Shown one piece after another: positions 32,963-45,187 of a stretch of DNA of 64,000 nt; positions within the stretch are counted from its first letter, which is position 1; each line of letters opens with the position of its first letter. The DNA lies in contig JADEYG010000003.1 in assembly GCA_016906335.1 (NCBI GenBank), positions 682,001 to 746,000 of the forward strand, given 5' to 3'. Both the position numbers and the translations under genes were made by a program. The DNA is from Novakomyces olei (Eukaryota > Ascomycota > Novakomycetes > Novakomycetales > Novakomycetaceae). The notes beneath the pieces were generated by a model. It was given only the letters and a program-made list of their open reading frames with translations, made no database searches and was not told the DNA's origin.

Positions 32963-33213
32963 TTTTGATCATAAAAACTACAAGAGTAAAAACGAAAAAG
33001 TCCAAGTTTACCACGACAGTTTCCTACTGACTATGCACGCTGCTTATCCGCATAGGCTTTTACATTACAATACGCATTAGCCTCCAATCAGCTCACTCTA
33101 CATCCACTACGGTCATACTTATAAAGCCATATTATGCACGATTTTTTATTCCTTTTTTTTCTTTAATTTAATTAAAAATAATTTCACCAATCGATTCATA
33201 GACCAGATCCCTT
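32780..33213. other. PTC7 promoter and SDH1 3' flank
   Basis: The spacer contains the TA-rich repeat described separately and an AT-rich 3' flank for SDH1. No gene is seen. Confidence 0.4.
32890..32963. repeat. TA-rich simple repeat
   Basis: Imperfect TATAGATATATAAATATATA units pass into a pure (TA)n run around 32936-32955. It lies about 110 bases upstream of the PTC7 start. Confidence 0.85.
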
Positions 33214-35520
33214 CTAATAGACGCGCTTGAACGGCGGTACCGTCTGCACCTCATTGGAGTTGAGTGTGTGGCTGATTACAGGGCGGTAATCGATACGCAC
33301 CTCCTTCGTCTTGGGATCTTGCCACGAAAGCGAATGCTTCATCCAGTGTGCATCATCACGCTCAGGGTAATCCTCACGGGCGTGAGCACCACGGGATTCT
33401 GTGCGCTTGTAAGCAGAGTGGGCAGTCTGTACAGCACAGGTCAATAGATTCTGAAGCTCGAGTGTCTCCACCAAATCAGTGTTCCAAATCATACTGCGGT
33501 CCTTTGTACCAACGTCCTTGATAGAAGCATCAACACGGTCAATGTTCTCCACACCTTCACGCAGAGACTCTTCCATACGGAAGACGGCCACGTCCCTTTG
33601 CATCGTCTTTTGCATGTCCAGGCGGATAGAAGCAGTGCTCTTGGGTCCAGTAGCTGTACGCATACGATCCAAGTTGTCGATAGAGTGAAGACCAGCATCC
33701 TCCCTGATGGGTGCATGAGGTTTGCCCTTTGTCTCCTTCTCTGCAATAGTATGAGAGCACGCACGGCCAAATACGACAATATCAAGGAGCGAATTTGCAC
33801 CCAACCGATTGGCTCCGTGAACAGAGACACAGGCCGTCTCACCAGCAGCGTACAATCCCTCTACTACCTCATCGTGGCCGTTCACATGGTTCAGTACTTC
33901 TCCCTTGTAATTTGTGGGAATTCCACCCATGTTGTAATGCACAGTCGGCAGTACGGGGATCGGTTCCTTTGTCACATCAACGTTGGCAAAGATATGAGCG
34001 GTCTCAGAAATACCGGGCAGTCGCTCGTGCAGAACTGAGGCAGGCAAGTGAGACAGTTGTAAATACATGTGATCCTTCTCCGGGCCAACTCCACGACCAG
34101 CCCTAATTTCGCGGGTAATTGAGCGGGAGACAACGTCACGGGAAGCCAGATCCTTGGCAGTTGGAGCGTACCGTTCCATGAAACGCTCGCCTTCGCTGTT
34201 GATAAGGTATCCGCCTTCACCACGCGAGCCCTCAGTGATAAGGCACCCGGACCCATAGATACCAGTCGGATGGAACTGAACAAACTCCAAGTCTTGCAGA
34301 GGCAGTCCGGCACGTGCAACCATGGCCATCCCGTCTCCCGTGCAAGTGTGAGCAGAGGTACAGGAGAAATAGGCTCGGCCATAGCCGCCCGTAGCGAGAA
34401 CAGTGCTGTGTGAACGGAACCGGTGAAGGGTTCCGTCTTCGAGGTTAAGGGCAATAACACCCACGCATTTGCCGTCCTCCATAATCAGATCAAGAGCAAA
34501 ATACTCGACAAAGAAATTGGTATTGTGGCGAGTTGCCTGGCCATAAAGCGTGTGCAGGATCGAGTGGCCCGTACGATCAGCCACAGCAGCACAACGGTAA
34601 GCCTGGCCGCCTTTGCCAAACTTGAGACTCTGCCCACCAAAGGCACGCTGGTAGATTTTACCTTGCTCTGTGCGGGAAAAGGGTACACCATAATGCTCCA
34701 GCTCAACGACAGTGCGAATAGCTTCACGTGTCATGTAGTGAATAGCGTCCTGGTCGCCCAGCCAATCAGAGCCTTTTACAGTCTACAGAAAAGAGTTAGT
34801 AGGGTAAAAAGCTTAAATGCCGTTTGTGTTACATCATAAAAATGCCAGCGCCAATCGTCCTCTGTCATGTTTCCCAGGGCAGCGTTGATACCACCTTGAG
34901 CAGCGACAGTGTGGCTACGTGTCGGGAAAAGCTTTGTTATACACGCAGTGTTCAGGCCAGCTTCAGCCAGTCCAAAGGCAGCCCGCAGTCCGGATCCACC
35001 GGCGCCGACAACTACCGCGTCATACTCGTGCTCAACTAGAGGATAGTTTTTCCATGCTGAAGAGTCAACGGTTTTGGCACGAAGAGGCTGGCTGCTCTGT
35101 ACATAAGACCGCACCTGCGAGGCGGTGCGAGTGCATCTCTGCCAAAGTTAGATTGGTGAATTTAGAGAAAGTATAAAGAACAAACAATTTAAAAATTTAA
35201 AACTAAAAACTAAAATTAAAAATTAAAAATTGAAAAATAAAATAAAAAACAATTATATGAAATAATAGTAGTAGACGAAAGTCGTAGCCATCTGTAAGAC
35301 TATACATCCACGGCACAAGCGTATCAAAGACCAGTAAACATCTTCAAGCTTCAATTCGGCTTAAATCAGTGTTTGACGGCGTGCGGGCCCCACACCAAAA
35401 CCACTGATCCTGCCGGCACTTCCGGAGGGTTAATACCCGGCGCAGGCCAAAGCGGGGATTGGAGGAAAAAGGAGAATACACTGGCATTACCTTTGCAGCG
35501 GCCCGAGAAAGCGAATACAT
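33214..35520 (-). CDS. SDH1: Succinate dehydrogenase flavoprotein subunit
   Basis: Sdh1 carries covalent FAD and oxidises succinate to fumarate in complex II, linking the citric acid cycle to the quinone pool. Three exons (35520-35491, 35138-34833, 34782-33214) give 634 residues. Exon 1 encodes only [10 protein letters not shown], and joined to [12 protein letters not shown] it forms a typical mitochondrial presequence. The FAD fold starts [17 protein letters not shown], and the flavin-linking histidine lies in [10 protein letters not shown]. Substrate and catalytic residues are in [19 protein letters not shown] and [11 protein letters not shown], then [17 protein letters not shown]. The C-terminus ends in IDYRPV with a short tail. 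The first intron is 352 nt and A/T rich; the second is 50 nt with CTACTAAC. The gene is divergent from SPO7. Confidence 0.97.
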
Positions 35521-36027
35521 TGGGTGCTGGACGAATCGGTGCTGGAGAATAATCCGCCTTTAAAGCCGCGCCCTTTTGTGTGAATGGGTTGCGGTGCGTA
35601 GTGTATATTCTGCTTTATATATGGAAAAGAGCATTCTGCCAATCAAAGTGTGCTCAATTAAGTTACGCCGGCGGTAGTTTGGTACGCGATTAAACTAATT
35701 TAAAATTGGTTTTGAGTATCGCCATAATGGATTAGTGGTTTATATACTAAAGTGCTACTGCGGTCAAGTTTACTTGGCCGCCAGGGAGGTCGCATGGTAT
35801 CAGTCAAACCTCACATACGTGCTTTATTAATTCTATTTATTCTGTTTAATATTATTAGCGTACTATCCTCTATCAATGACGGCATCGCCTTGCATCTTGG
35901 ATCACAATATAACAAATAAATAAATAAATAAAACAATAGAGATTGGGTGTTTATCGGCCATCAGTATAATATTAGCTTTATATTTATAATCTAGCCTGCA
36001 GCATTGAGTACGGTTGGATGGCTGTGA
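35521..36027. promoter_or_regulatory. Divergent spacer between SDH1 and SPO7
   Basis: Both promoters lie here. There is a TATATATGG string near 35615 about 95 bases before the SDH1 start, a short (AAAT)n run around 35914-35932, and no gene. Confidence 0.4.
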
Positions 36028-36996
36028 ATGGCGGCAGATCGGACGCGGCATGCACGATGGCGCAGCACACAACTTTCAGCCGCGGATACTGTTGCTCTCG
36101 TTTCACCGCCTTCTCATGACTCTTCTCCCAGCGGGAAAGACAAGGTTGAAATGTGTGACGATCCTGCCGTGTTCTACCATAACCTGTTGATTCTGGAAGA
36201 AAGCCTGCGGCAGTCCTATGACCGGAACATGCACACGAAACGTTTATATCAATGTAAGATTTGCCTGCTGATTTTTCGAGTTGACTTTTTGTGCTTGTTC
36301 TGGAGATGGATATTGAATTATTGAATTATTGAAAAATTGGTTTCAGTCAATTGCTTTTCTATTTCGAACCATGGAGACGCGCTTTGGTCGGTTTATATCG
36401 ATACTAATTACAGTTTTTTTTGGAGCTCTCATGATATGGGACTTATTTTTCTTCTACATCGTCTGGATCGACCCATCACTGGTATGCTTTCTCGATGCAT
36501 CGGCCACTGACGCAAACAGTATTACTACGTGCTGCTTATTAACCGCTTTTGTTTTTATTCTGGCCTTCTTACATTAATTCTCTTTTTCGCTACTGGCATG
36601 TATTTACGTACAATTCATCGAACTCGGCGGTTTGTTGCCCATACGAATAAGGCTCTGCGTGCCTTTTACCTTCGGCTGACGCCGAACCCTGTGAGAAAAT
36701 GGTGGCTACCGCTTTGGTGGCGTAAACGCGGTCTCGGCCAAGGTGGAGTTCGGCTGGTTATGTTGGCAAAGGGACTTGATGATGATTTCCGAGAAGGCTG
36801 GGAGAATTTCCGTGCAGAGTACTGGGAATCAGAGGAACTTCGGCAGGCGAGGAAGCAGCAACGAGCCGATGCCGGGCGCGGGGCCATTACAGAGGCCCAT
36901 GAGCTCTCGGCCACGGGTACCACTACTTCTTCAGCCACTCGAAAATCCGATAGATCAGGTAATACAGCGGCAAAACGGCCACGGAAACGCAGATAA
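36028..36996 (+). CDS. SPO7: Spo7-like subunit of the Nem1-Spo7 lipin phosphatase
   Basis: Spo7 anchors and activates the phosphatase Nem1 at the nuclear envelope/ER, which dephosphorylates lipin (Pah1) and shifts phosphatidate towards storage lipid. The N-terminal exon ends with FYHNLLILEESLRQSYDR, the best-conserved Spo7 block. Two membrane spans follow: FISILITVFFGALMIWDLFF and FYSGLLTLILFFATGMYL. HTNKALRAFYLRL then matches the conserved cytosolic end. The second intron is clear (36482-36519, 38 nt, phase 0). The first runs from a GTAAGA donor at 36254 to the TTTCAG at 36346, but the phases disagree by one base. So either a weak donor (CGA-GTTGAC at about 36281) or a missed mini-exon is used. 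The tail is charged and Ser/Arg rich. Confidence 0.8.
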
Positions 36997-37672
36997 CGCG
37001 AAATAAGGGCCTTTGTACGAAAAGCCCGAAGCATGATACCAAAGTATTAAATAGCATGTTTTAATAATCAAGTAAATAATGAGATATATAGGACATGTAG
37101 GACATAAAATTGGCCTATTCGTGTACTTGATTAGTGATAAAAAAAGCAAATGGCCTTCTCTGCTCGGAATGACAGCCGCGTAGTACCGGCGTCTTTATAT
37201 TATATAGTACATTTTAGTCGGGAGCCATGTGTATCCAACCTCGCCGCTATCAAACTTGCTTTTATTTCAAAGTAATGAGACGAATAGGATATACCACTAA
37301 TAATAATTATATAGCACTAATATATATACCATTATACCATTAACAATGATGTGCCACTATGGCTATTGACGGTTATTAAGTATCAGAAGTACACGATTAC
37401 ATTATTCTTGATTTTCATCTATTTATTTTATATCACAGCAATATATAGGCAAGAATTGATGTGTCACACACTATTGACGGTTATTCCGTATACGATTACA
37501 TTATTTTCGAATCCAATATATCCATATTGTATTACATAAAATTACTGCAATGATGAGCTCATACGGAAATGTAAAGAATAGTGCGATTGTTGCCTGACAC
37601 AATCCACACCGCTTTTTAACGGAGCACTTTTACGTACACGACGACCTCGTCAATTAAGCCCTAGTCTCGAAA
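36997..37672. promoter_or_regulatory. SPO7 3' flank and PGK1 promoter
   Basis: These 676 AT-rich bases precede the PGK1 start. A pair of similar segments near 37355-37390 and 37465-37505 both read GACGGTTATT.. ACGATTACATTATT, suggesting an old local duplication. No gene is seen. Confidence 0.4.
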
Positions 37673-39337
37673 ATGTCGCTGAGCAACAAGCTTTCCATCA
37701 CTGATCTCGATCTTAAAGATAAGCGCGTCTTTATCCGCGTAGACTTTAACGTTCCGCTCGATGAGAACAAGCACATTACCAACAACCAGCGTATCGTGGG
37801 CGCATTGCCCACGATCAAGTATGCTCTTGATCACGGTACGAAATCGTCTGTTTTACTGAAGAATGCAGCTCATATTTAGGCGCAAAAACGGTGATTCTCG
37901 CTTCGCATTTGGGCCGTCCCAATGGCCAACGCAATGAGAAATATTCGTTACGGCCAGTAGTGCCGGAATTGAGCAAACTGTTGGGCCGTCCGGTCGAGTT
38001 TCTCGACGATTGCGTTGGACCAAAGGTCGAGGAGCAAGTCAATGCGGCTTCTAATGGTACACTGATTGGAAATAATTTATAAATAGATCTTGGAAATAAA
38101 TTATTGGAAAAAAATTATTGGAAATTATTATACTAATTCAAGGCACCGTCATCTTGCTCGAGAATTTGCGTTTCCATATTGAGGAGGAAGGAAGCGCCAA
38201 AGACAAGGAGGGCAACAAGACAAAGGCTGATCCGGAGAAAGTGAAGGCTTTCCGCAAGAGTTTGACCTCTCTTGCTGATGTCTACGTGAGTATGTACAAG
38301 GGATTGTTATAGAAAAAACCACAAAACGCGTCTTTTACGCTGCTTTTATTTCGATTTTTTGTTTTTGTTTTTTTGTTTGTTTTGCTAATTACATCAGACG
38401 ATGCTTTCGGTACGGCTCACCGTGCTCACAGCTCGATGGTAGGCGTCGATCTGCCTCAGCGAGCCGCCGGCTTTCTGGTCAAGAAGGAGCTTGACTTTTT
38501 CGCCAAGGCATTGGAGCACCCAGAACGTCCGTTTCTTGCTATCCTGGGAGGAGCAAAAGTCTCTGATAAAATTCAACTTATTGATAACCTTATCACCAAG
38601 GTCGATATGATTATCGTGTGCGGTGGCATGGCGTTTACTTTTAAGAAAGTCTTGGAGAACATGAAGGTAGGTTTGGAATCCTGTAAACTGAAGTTCATTC
38701 TAACAAGCAGATTGGAAACTCTCTCTTTGACAAAGCTGGCGCAGAGAACGTTGAGCATCTGATCAAGAAGGCAAAGGAACACAATGTGGAGATCATCCTC
38801 CCCGTCGACTTTGTCACTGCGGATAAGTTCGACAAGGACGCAAACACCGGAACTGCCACGGACAAGGAGGGAATTCCGGACGGTTGGCAGGGCTTGGACT
38901 GCGGACCCAAATCACTCGAGCTTTTCGGCCAAGCAATCAAGAAAGCCAAGACTATTTTGTGGAACGGACCTGCAGGAGTCTTTGAATTCCCCAAGTTTGC
39001 AAAAGGCACTACTGGCATTATTGATCTCGTGGTCGACAGTGCCTCCAAAGGCAATACTGTCATCATCGGTAAGCAGCCCATCAGAAAAGTCAACCAAGAC
39101 ACGTGAAAAGTTATCTTCGTTTAGTTTTATTCATTTCTGCACGCTATATTCTACTTTATTTCAGCATTGTTTTTACTATGAAAAATCTAACGTACAGGCG
39201 GTGGAGACTCGGCAACGGCAATCGCTCAATCTGGCAAGGAGGATAAAGTTTCACATGTGTCCACTGGCGGTGGAGCTTCTCTCGAACTGCTTGAGGGCAA
39301 AGCTTTGCCCGGTGTTGTCGCATTGAGCGACAAGTAA
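37673..39337 (+). CDS. PGK1: 3-Phosphoglycerate kinase
   Basis: The glycolytic enzyme transfers phosphate from 1,3-bisphosphoglycerate to ADP in the cytosol. Six exons give 417 residues, the standard length: 37673-37835, 37880-38056, 38143-38289, 38398-38666, 38711-39068 and 39198-39337. All phases agree. Motifs in order are [89 protein letters not shown] and the ATP-binding GGGDSATA and [14 protein letters not shown]. Introns are 44, 86, 108, 44 and 129 nt, with CTAAT or CTAAC near each acceptor. The 108-nt intron contains a T-rich (TTTTTG)n-like tract. A highly expressed glycolytic gene with five introns is unlike budding yeast. Confidence 0.98.
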
Positions 39338-39801
39338 GCGTTTTATTGTTCGTAGTTTCGCATGTTAAGAGCCGTTACGTTTGATCTCGAGTTGGACTCT
39401 TGCCAATAACAGATGTCGTTATAATTAAGTTTGATAGAAAAGTATCCAGAAAAAGCCAGTAGTCTACTTTTCTTTGTGTAGAGGCATATGGATGAGAACC
39501 TATTTTATTGATTGGGCGAGTAGACTAAAATACTTTTCTATTATCGTTTATAATACTCAAAAAATGGGCAGTTAATGCAGCCATGTTGCCTGTCTATGTG
39601 CTATGAATTAGACGCACGCCATTAAACAAGAGCAGACAATATAAATATAAATCAGTCGCATGATTAAAACAAATCTCTCGACTGACCGGGACGGGAATTT
39701 GAGTCTGAAGAAACTGTGTTAATTTATTTGAGAATTTCCAGCGCAAACCCCGTATATTCTTTTGAAAATTATAAAGGTCTTTGTCACAGCACGAAACCCA
39801 T
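39338..39801. other. Convergent spacer between PGK1 and PMT4
   Basis: It contains the split inverted repeat at 39434-39541. I see no gene in the remainder. Confidence 0.4.
39434..39541. repeat. Split inverted repeat (foldback) in a 3' spacer
   Basis: ATAGAAAAGTAT (39434-39445) is matched by its perfect reverse complement at 39530-39541. Inside it, TAGTCTACT (39460-39468) is matched by AGTAGACTA (39519-39527). The two paired blocks are 14 bases apart on the left and two on the right. It could be a hairpin at a shared 3' end or a small MITE relic. I see no clear target-site duplication. Confidence 0.7.
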
Positions 39802-42443
39802 TTATTTCTGGAAATGCATTGTCCAATTTGGCAGCCATTTGCGTCGTAAAGCCTCTTCTGGACTCAAGCCAACATTTCCATAAGTAAGAGGCGCGAAAAA
39901 CAGAAAACAGGAAACAATGGCAACGAGGTAAATAGCGGTAAACACCCACTGGCCGTAGATCGAAGCATTGTCTGGGCCACTGATTTGCTTTCCGCTATTG
40001 CTCTTTTTCCCATCCGCCAATACGTCGGAACTAGTGGCCTTTGAGCCAGGCAGAGGAATTGCAACACGCCGAGAGCTCTCAAACGACTTTTCAAACAAAA
40101 ACTGGCTTACTGCTCCAGCAATAAGGCACTGGGTGATATAGGCTGGGAGATAATGGTGCAGAAACAACTGCCTGCCCATTAAAAAGAAGGGAAAATAGTG
40201 AGCCGCCCATGCAACCAGGAAGAACCCTATCGAACGGTAAAGACGGGCACGCGTGGCCTTGTCCAGGATCCGTTCTCCACGCCGATGACTGACGATGTCG
40301 CCCAAGAACACTCCGGCAATAATTGCCGTAAGTCCCAGTGACCCCCACCAGGCAGCCGGGTTGCCGATGAAATAAATCTGCTGCTTTGTCGCCTCTTTTG
40401 TCCAAAAGGAAACGCCTCCGAGCAAAAAGGGCCATGAAATTGGGGTGGAAGCGTAAGGATGACTGGAAGTAAGGGCATTATTATGAGAGAACATTGCACG
40501 CTGGAGCTCAAAGTACTTTACAAGGAAGGGAAGGAGCTTGACTTTTCTCTCCTCCTTGTGCAGACGTTTCTCGTCTTGCAGATCAATGATCTCATCAAAG
40601 TACCAGATATTACCAGACTCTGCTATTTTTTTATTGCCATTAATCTCATACTGTCCAAAAGCCCACTCGGGAAGAGTGTTTGGATGAGTCCAGAGCGCAA
40701 CTTTGCTCGGGTAATGAACTAGTTTCAGTTCGCCTGCTTTTGTGCGCACAATAGAGTTCTTATTTTCCCGGTCCATTCGAATTTGAAACAGTGTATCATT
40801 GTGCCGAGGGCCAAAGCAATCTTCACGGGAAACAGTAGTAAACTCCTGGTTCGTGGGGAACTGAGGAGAAGCAACATCGTGGCTGAGTAAGTAGCTGTCT
40901 GTAGTAACGTGATGCAGTTTAACTAGCTCGTTGTTTCGCACGGGGACCGGGTGCTCTTCGCCAGGGACGAGAGGATTTGCCGGCAGGATGATCCATTCAT
41001 TGTTGTCGTCGGGGTAGAGGTAACCAGTAACTTGCTGGCCTGATTTGTTAGAAGAACTAAACCTAGACTAGAATAGAATAAAATAAAGTAAATTGAACTT
41101 AATTGAATAAACAAACAAACAAACAAACAAACAAACAAACAAACAAACAAACAAACAAACAAACAAACAAACAAACAAACAAACAAACAAAATGCATATT
41201 GCTTACCCTGAGACGAAATCCGCCCGTCTTCATAGCGCAGAGGATAATGCTCGTTGTGAGAGTGCAGGTAGACTTTCAAGTCCTTGTGACGAATAGTGAT
41301 CTTGTCATAGTAATGTACTTCAACGCTATCGCGCATCAAGGGGCTATCGGCCAGAGTTTCCTGAAAACTTGGTGACATGAAACTGTCTCCAGGCCCAGAC
41401 TGGGTCAGAATTGCGAAATGAATATAAAACCAGCCGAGAAACAATAAGAAGGGCACAACAACGAGCGAAACTAAGCGCACGTAAAAGTGACGATAAATTT
41501 GAGAGAGCTTCAACCCCCGACGAATATCGAGTAACTCCCACAGGTCAATAGCCACCGCAGTGCCCACAGTAAGAAATGTAAAAAACCCAACGTATTTAGT
41601 ACTAATCGTGAAACTCAACGCGACGCCTGTTACGAAAAGCCATTTGAACCACAATGCAGAAAAAGGTCGGTGACGATGAGAATAAAATCGAATATAGCAG
41701 TAAAGCGATAGAGTCATGGCGAGAGAAAGCGTAGAGTCGAGTAGTATCAGTCTGTCTTCCGTAATGTGAGCATTATCTAAGAATTAGCTTCAGAATTATT
41801 ATAATCAAATTAGATTACCGAAAAGAAGTAGCGAGGAGGACAGAATGGCAGCTGCGAGATTGTAGCCCGACGTCTTCATAATCATAAACACAAGAGGTAC
41901 ATTAAGAGCTCCAACAATAGCGGGCACAACGCGAAGACCAACGTATGGTACTTTGTGGTAAGCATAAGACTCGCCAATTTCATCAAACAGAAAATGGCCG
42001 TCGTAGCCAATCAGCCATCCAGCAAATGCAATAAGCAGCTTTCCAAATGGAGGATGCACGTCGAAAAAATAGACCCTTTTCAAGTACTGATCTGGTTAGT
42101 TGGAGAACGGTAAACCTAAGAACTTGCATATGATGCAAACTTTCCGAAATGAACTTCGTCAAACCTAGAGCGTGTTAATTTCAGGCGCGTTTATCATCAC
42201 TTACACAACTTCGTCCGGGTAATTGATCTTGTAAAGACGCGTGGCAAATGCAAGAATAGTGATTATAGCGAACGCTGCCTTGTCTGCTTTTGACCAGCCT
42301 TTGGCTGCGTACGCGTCGAGCTCCTTGTTCTGCAAAGGTAAGCAGTCCAGCCAATTGAACAAAGATCACTAACTTACCACTTCAATTGCCTTTTGTGCAT
42401 CTTTGGGCACAGATTTTTTGGCTGTGCCCTTTTGCTGAGCCAT
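39802..42443 (-). CDS. PMT4: Protein O-mannosyltransferase, Pmt4-like
   Basis: This ER membrane enzyme moves mannose from dolichyl-phosphate mannose to Ser/Thr of secretory and membrane proteins. Six exons give 767 residues: 42443-42378, 42329-42205, 42164-42128, 42086-41819, 41776-41207 and 41039-39802. Splicing builds VVFDEVHFGKFASYYLKRVYF-like sequence ending in FFDVHPPFGK, the Asp-Glu and DVHPP motifs of the catalytic loop. The MIR domain follows (VYLHSHNEHYP, HPVPVRNNELVKLHH), and then the C-terminal spans, with SWPFLLGGVSFW, GNPAAWWGSL and LFLHHYLPA. DVHPPFGK rather than DVHPPLGK, and the overall length, favour the Pmt4 class. The third intron (42127-42087) uses GCAAGT, a GC-AG intron. 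The first exon has no signal peptide, as usual. Confidence 0.9.
41109..41191 (-). repeat. (TTTG)n microsatellite in a PMT4 intron
   Basis: About 21 perfect AAAC units on the plus strand (TTTG in the gene's sense) sit inside the 167-nt last intron. Read through, they give a spurious CLFV repeat. Confidence 0.95.
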
Positions 42444-42733
42444 TGCCGTTGACCGAGAATTCCTATCGGCTGTTGGTAAATGGGCAATTAGTCGTGTAGC
42501 TCCTGTACGTGTAACCACTTAATTCCCTCACCAACGGGGTTAATTAGATTTGATTTTATTTGTGCTCGTATACAATGTGATAGTTAGGGTTAGTAATAGT
42601 ACCGGCATTATTACTAATATTATTACCAAAATTATTACCAAAATTATTACCAATCTCTTACTATTACGCTACTGTATTAATTGCAAATATACTGTGAAAA
42701 AACAATAATCATCAATAAAATGCCCTTTTCGTG
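42444..42733. promoter_or_regulatory. Divergent PMT4/PRP4 spacer with telobox and 12-bp repeats
   Basis: GTTAGGGTTAG lies at 42594-42604. Three 12-bp units of ATTATTACCAAA follow directly (42619-42630, 42631-42642, and 42643-42654 with one change). The whole spacer is 290 bases and contains no gene. Confidence 0.6.
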
Positions 42734-44446
42734 ATGGACGTCGACTTTGCGTCGCTGAGTATGCAATTAACGCCAGTATGCAAGCAAAACTGACTCGTGT
42801 TAGAAAGCGAACGTGTCGGTATCGATGCCATTGAAACTGGGTACACAGAACAGGCACAAACTGCGCTTAATGCGATCGACCGCAAGAATCGAGCGCGCCA
42901 GGTTAATGTTCCAACTGACGACGAAAAAGTAAAGCAGCTACTGCAGCAGCTGAAGCAGCCTTCTATTCTGTCAAATGAAGGACCCGCTGATCGGCGTGAA
43001 CGGCTGAGGTACGTTATACTGGACGCCAGCGAAGGCGCTCTTGGCGACGAGCTCAGGGTAGGTTTTAATCTTTTCTATTCATTCATGCTTTGCTCGAGTG
43101 CTATTTATTTTGAGTGTTTTAATTTGACTAATTTTTATTCTATTTTATTTTGTTTTCTTTTATTTATTTATTTTTTAATTACCGTTTTTCTGTGTGAGTA
43201 CTAAAATTAAAGACGACTCTAGACAAGGAACCAGGAGGAGATGAAGAGGATGAAGAGGAGGAGGAAGAGGAATTTTATACTCCAGGAGGCCCAGAACTGC
43301 TAGCGCACCGTCGCTGGCTGGCAAAATACTCGCTCCCCCGCACACGAGATCGTCTAACGAGGGAAAGCAAAGAGTCGAGGACACCGTTCTCCCGAGTTTT
43401 GGACTACCGTAAACGTTTAAACAAAAGCTTTGACGAAATAGTATCCCTCGGGTCACAAGTTGCGTCGGAACGGCCTGTTTCTCTTGTGCGAGTATCGCCC
43501 GATGGAAAGTCAGTGGCCGCTGGTACCTGGAGCGGCCACGTCAAACTGTTTGATGTCCCAAATTTACAGGAAACCCAGTCGTGGAGGGGTGCAGAGGCAG
43601 ACAAAGTAGGAGGCCTTGCCTGGCACCCGGCCGCTACTCTTACCCAATCACAGGATTCCCTTTCCCTGGTTTCAACAGGCAGCAATGGAACCGTTGACCT
43701 ATGGAGCCTGGGCAGTAGCAAACCTCTGTCTACGCTGACCGGACACAATGGCCGAGTTTGTCGTACAGAGTTCCACCCGTCTGGACGTATTGTTGGCACT
43801 GCTGGATTTGATGCAACAGTTCGATTATGGGACGTGGAAACTGGCCAGGCTATTCTTGTGCAGGAAGGTCATTCACGGGAAGTATTTGCTGTAGCTTTTC
43901 AGCCTGAAGATGGAGCTCTATATGCTTCTGGAGGCCTTGATGCTATTGGTAGGGTCTGGGACTTGAGGACAGGCCGGACTATAATGGTTCTGGATGGTCA
44001 TATTCGTGAAATTACCAGCCTGGATTTCGGTAATGCTTACCAGGTGGCCAGTGGCGCACAGGACGATAGTGTAAAAATATGGGACATCCGTATGGTGCGC
44101 TGCCTATACACTATACCGGCACACAAGAGCACCGTGTCGGATGTACGGTTTTTCCGAGGGCAAAGCGTGTGCGGCGTGGCTGCCGATGACGGTGTTCCCG
44201 TGAGGGGCACTTTTTTCGTCACGTCGGGATACGACGGACATGTTAATGTATGCTGATTGCAAATTAATCTTATGAATGCTAATTGTACAGATCTGGAGTT
44301 CCAACGACTGGACTCTGCAAAAATCGCTCGCAGGACACGAGCCTAAAGTCATGTCGGCGGATATTGATCCGAATGGACAGTTCTTCGTGTCGAGCGGATG
44401 GGATAGAACGATAAAGTTATGGGCCAATGAGAACGTAAACATGTAG
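42734..44446 (+). CDS. PRP4: U4/U6 snRNP protein Prp4 (WD40)
   Basis: Prp4/PRPF4 is a WD40 component of the U4/U6.U5 tri-snRNP, bound to Prp3 on U4 snRNA. Four exons (42734-42758, 42804-43057, 43213-44247, 44291-44446) give 489 residues. The N-terminal SFM-type motif is clear: VPTDDEKVKQLLQQL, then EGPADRRERLR. An acidic Glu/Asp stretch follows, then RKRLNKSFDEIVS. Seven WD repeats cover about residues 190-485. Examples are FHPSGRIVGTAGFDATVRLWD and AYQVASGAQDDSVKIWD, and the last repeat ends WDRTIKLWANENV. The first coding exon is only 25 bases. The second intron is 155 nt. The gene shares its promoter spacer with PMT4. Confidence 0.94.
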
Positions 44447-44674
44447 CTGGCTAGCGACTTGATGAATTTAATAGGAAGGAATTGGATAAGCGGTATAGTA
44501 ATATATCAGACTGGAAGGATTTCAGTAATTAATACGTAGTCGGGAAATAAAAAACACGAATTGAACAGTGGTGCATGGTTCTGTATTAAGATTACTCGTG
44601 GCTAATTCATAGAAGCCGCAAGCAGCGCCAATTGATCTTTTGGGCGAAATGCCATACTTTAAGTATTCTACAAA

Positions 44675-45187
44675 TCATGCAGACTTGCGGTCCAGATCGA
44701 GTAAGAAAGCTTCTAGATCAAACTTGGGATCATCCGGGTTGGTAATGGCTGCGTGCCGGGTCAGAATTCAGATTGATCATCAAAATAAAAACAAAAGAAA
44801 ATAAAACATAAAGCAAAACAAAGGGATTGCATGCAAGGTTTAAAAAGAAAAATTTACCACTGCTGCCGGAGGAGACGGGATGATCTTTAGCCCATTGCGC
44901 TTTGGCTTTTTCAATAGCGAGCTCGCGTTTGTGGTATAACTCTGCGGTCTTGTGCTCTTCAGAAGCTTGCACTAGGCTGCGATTGTGGAAGAAGCCGTAT
45001 ACAATACCACCAGCAAGAGCCGACCAGCGGGCAACCTATAATTTTTCAAAAAAAAAAATGTCACAGAGCAGCAAAGGCCCCATAACATTATAAAAAATAG
45101 ATTAGCGACGATTGCACTCGGACGTGGACACCGGAACAAAGTTCCAGTATTTCAATTGATACGTACATTTAGCTGAACCGATGCCAT
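44675..45187 (-). CDS. ATP21: Mitochondrial ATP synthase subunit e
   Basis: Subunit e (yeast Tim11/Atp21) is a small inner-membrane protein of the Fo part, required for dimer formation of ATP synthase. Three exons (45187-45167, 45035-44858, 44748-44675) give 90 residues. The first encodes just MASVQLN. The second contains the membrane span VARWSALAGGIVYGFFHNRSL with the small-residue GxxxG-like stretch AGGIVYG, and then the helical ELYHKRELAIEKAKAQW. The last supplies DDPKFDLEAFLLDLD, a Ptc-like acidic end common in fungal subunit e. Introns are 131 and 109 nt. All phases agree, and the layout matches fungal homologues. Confidence 0.9.

Noticed and set aside
41103-41375. Frame with an NKQT repeat on the plus strand and CLFV repeat on the minus strand
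   Set aside because: Both are read-through of the (AAAC)n microsatellite inside the last PMT4 intron; splicing removes it.
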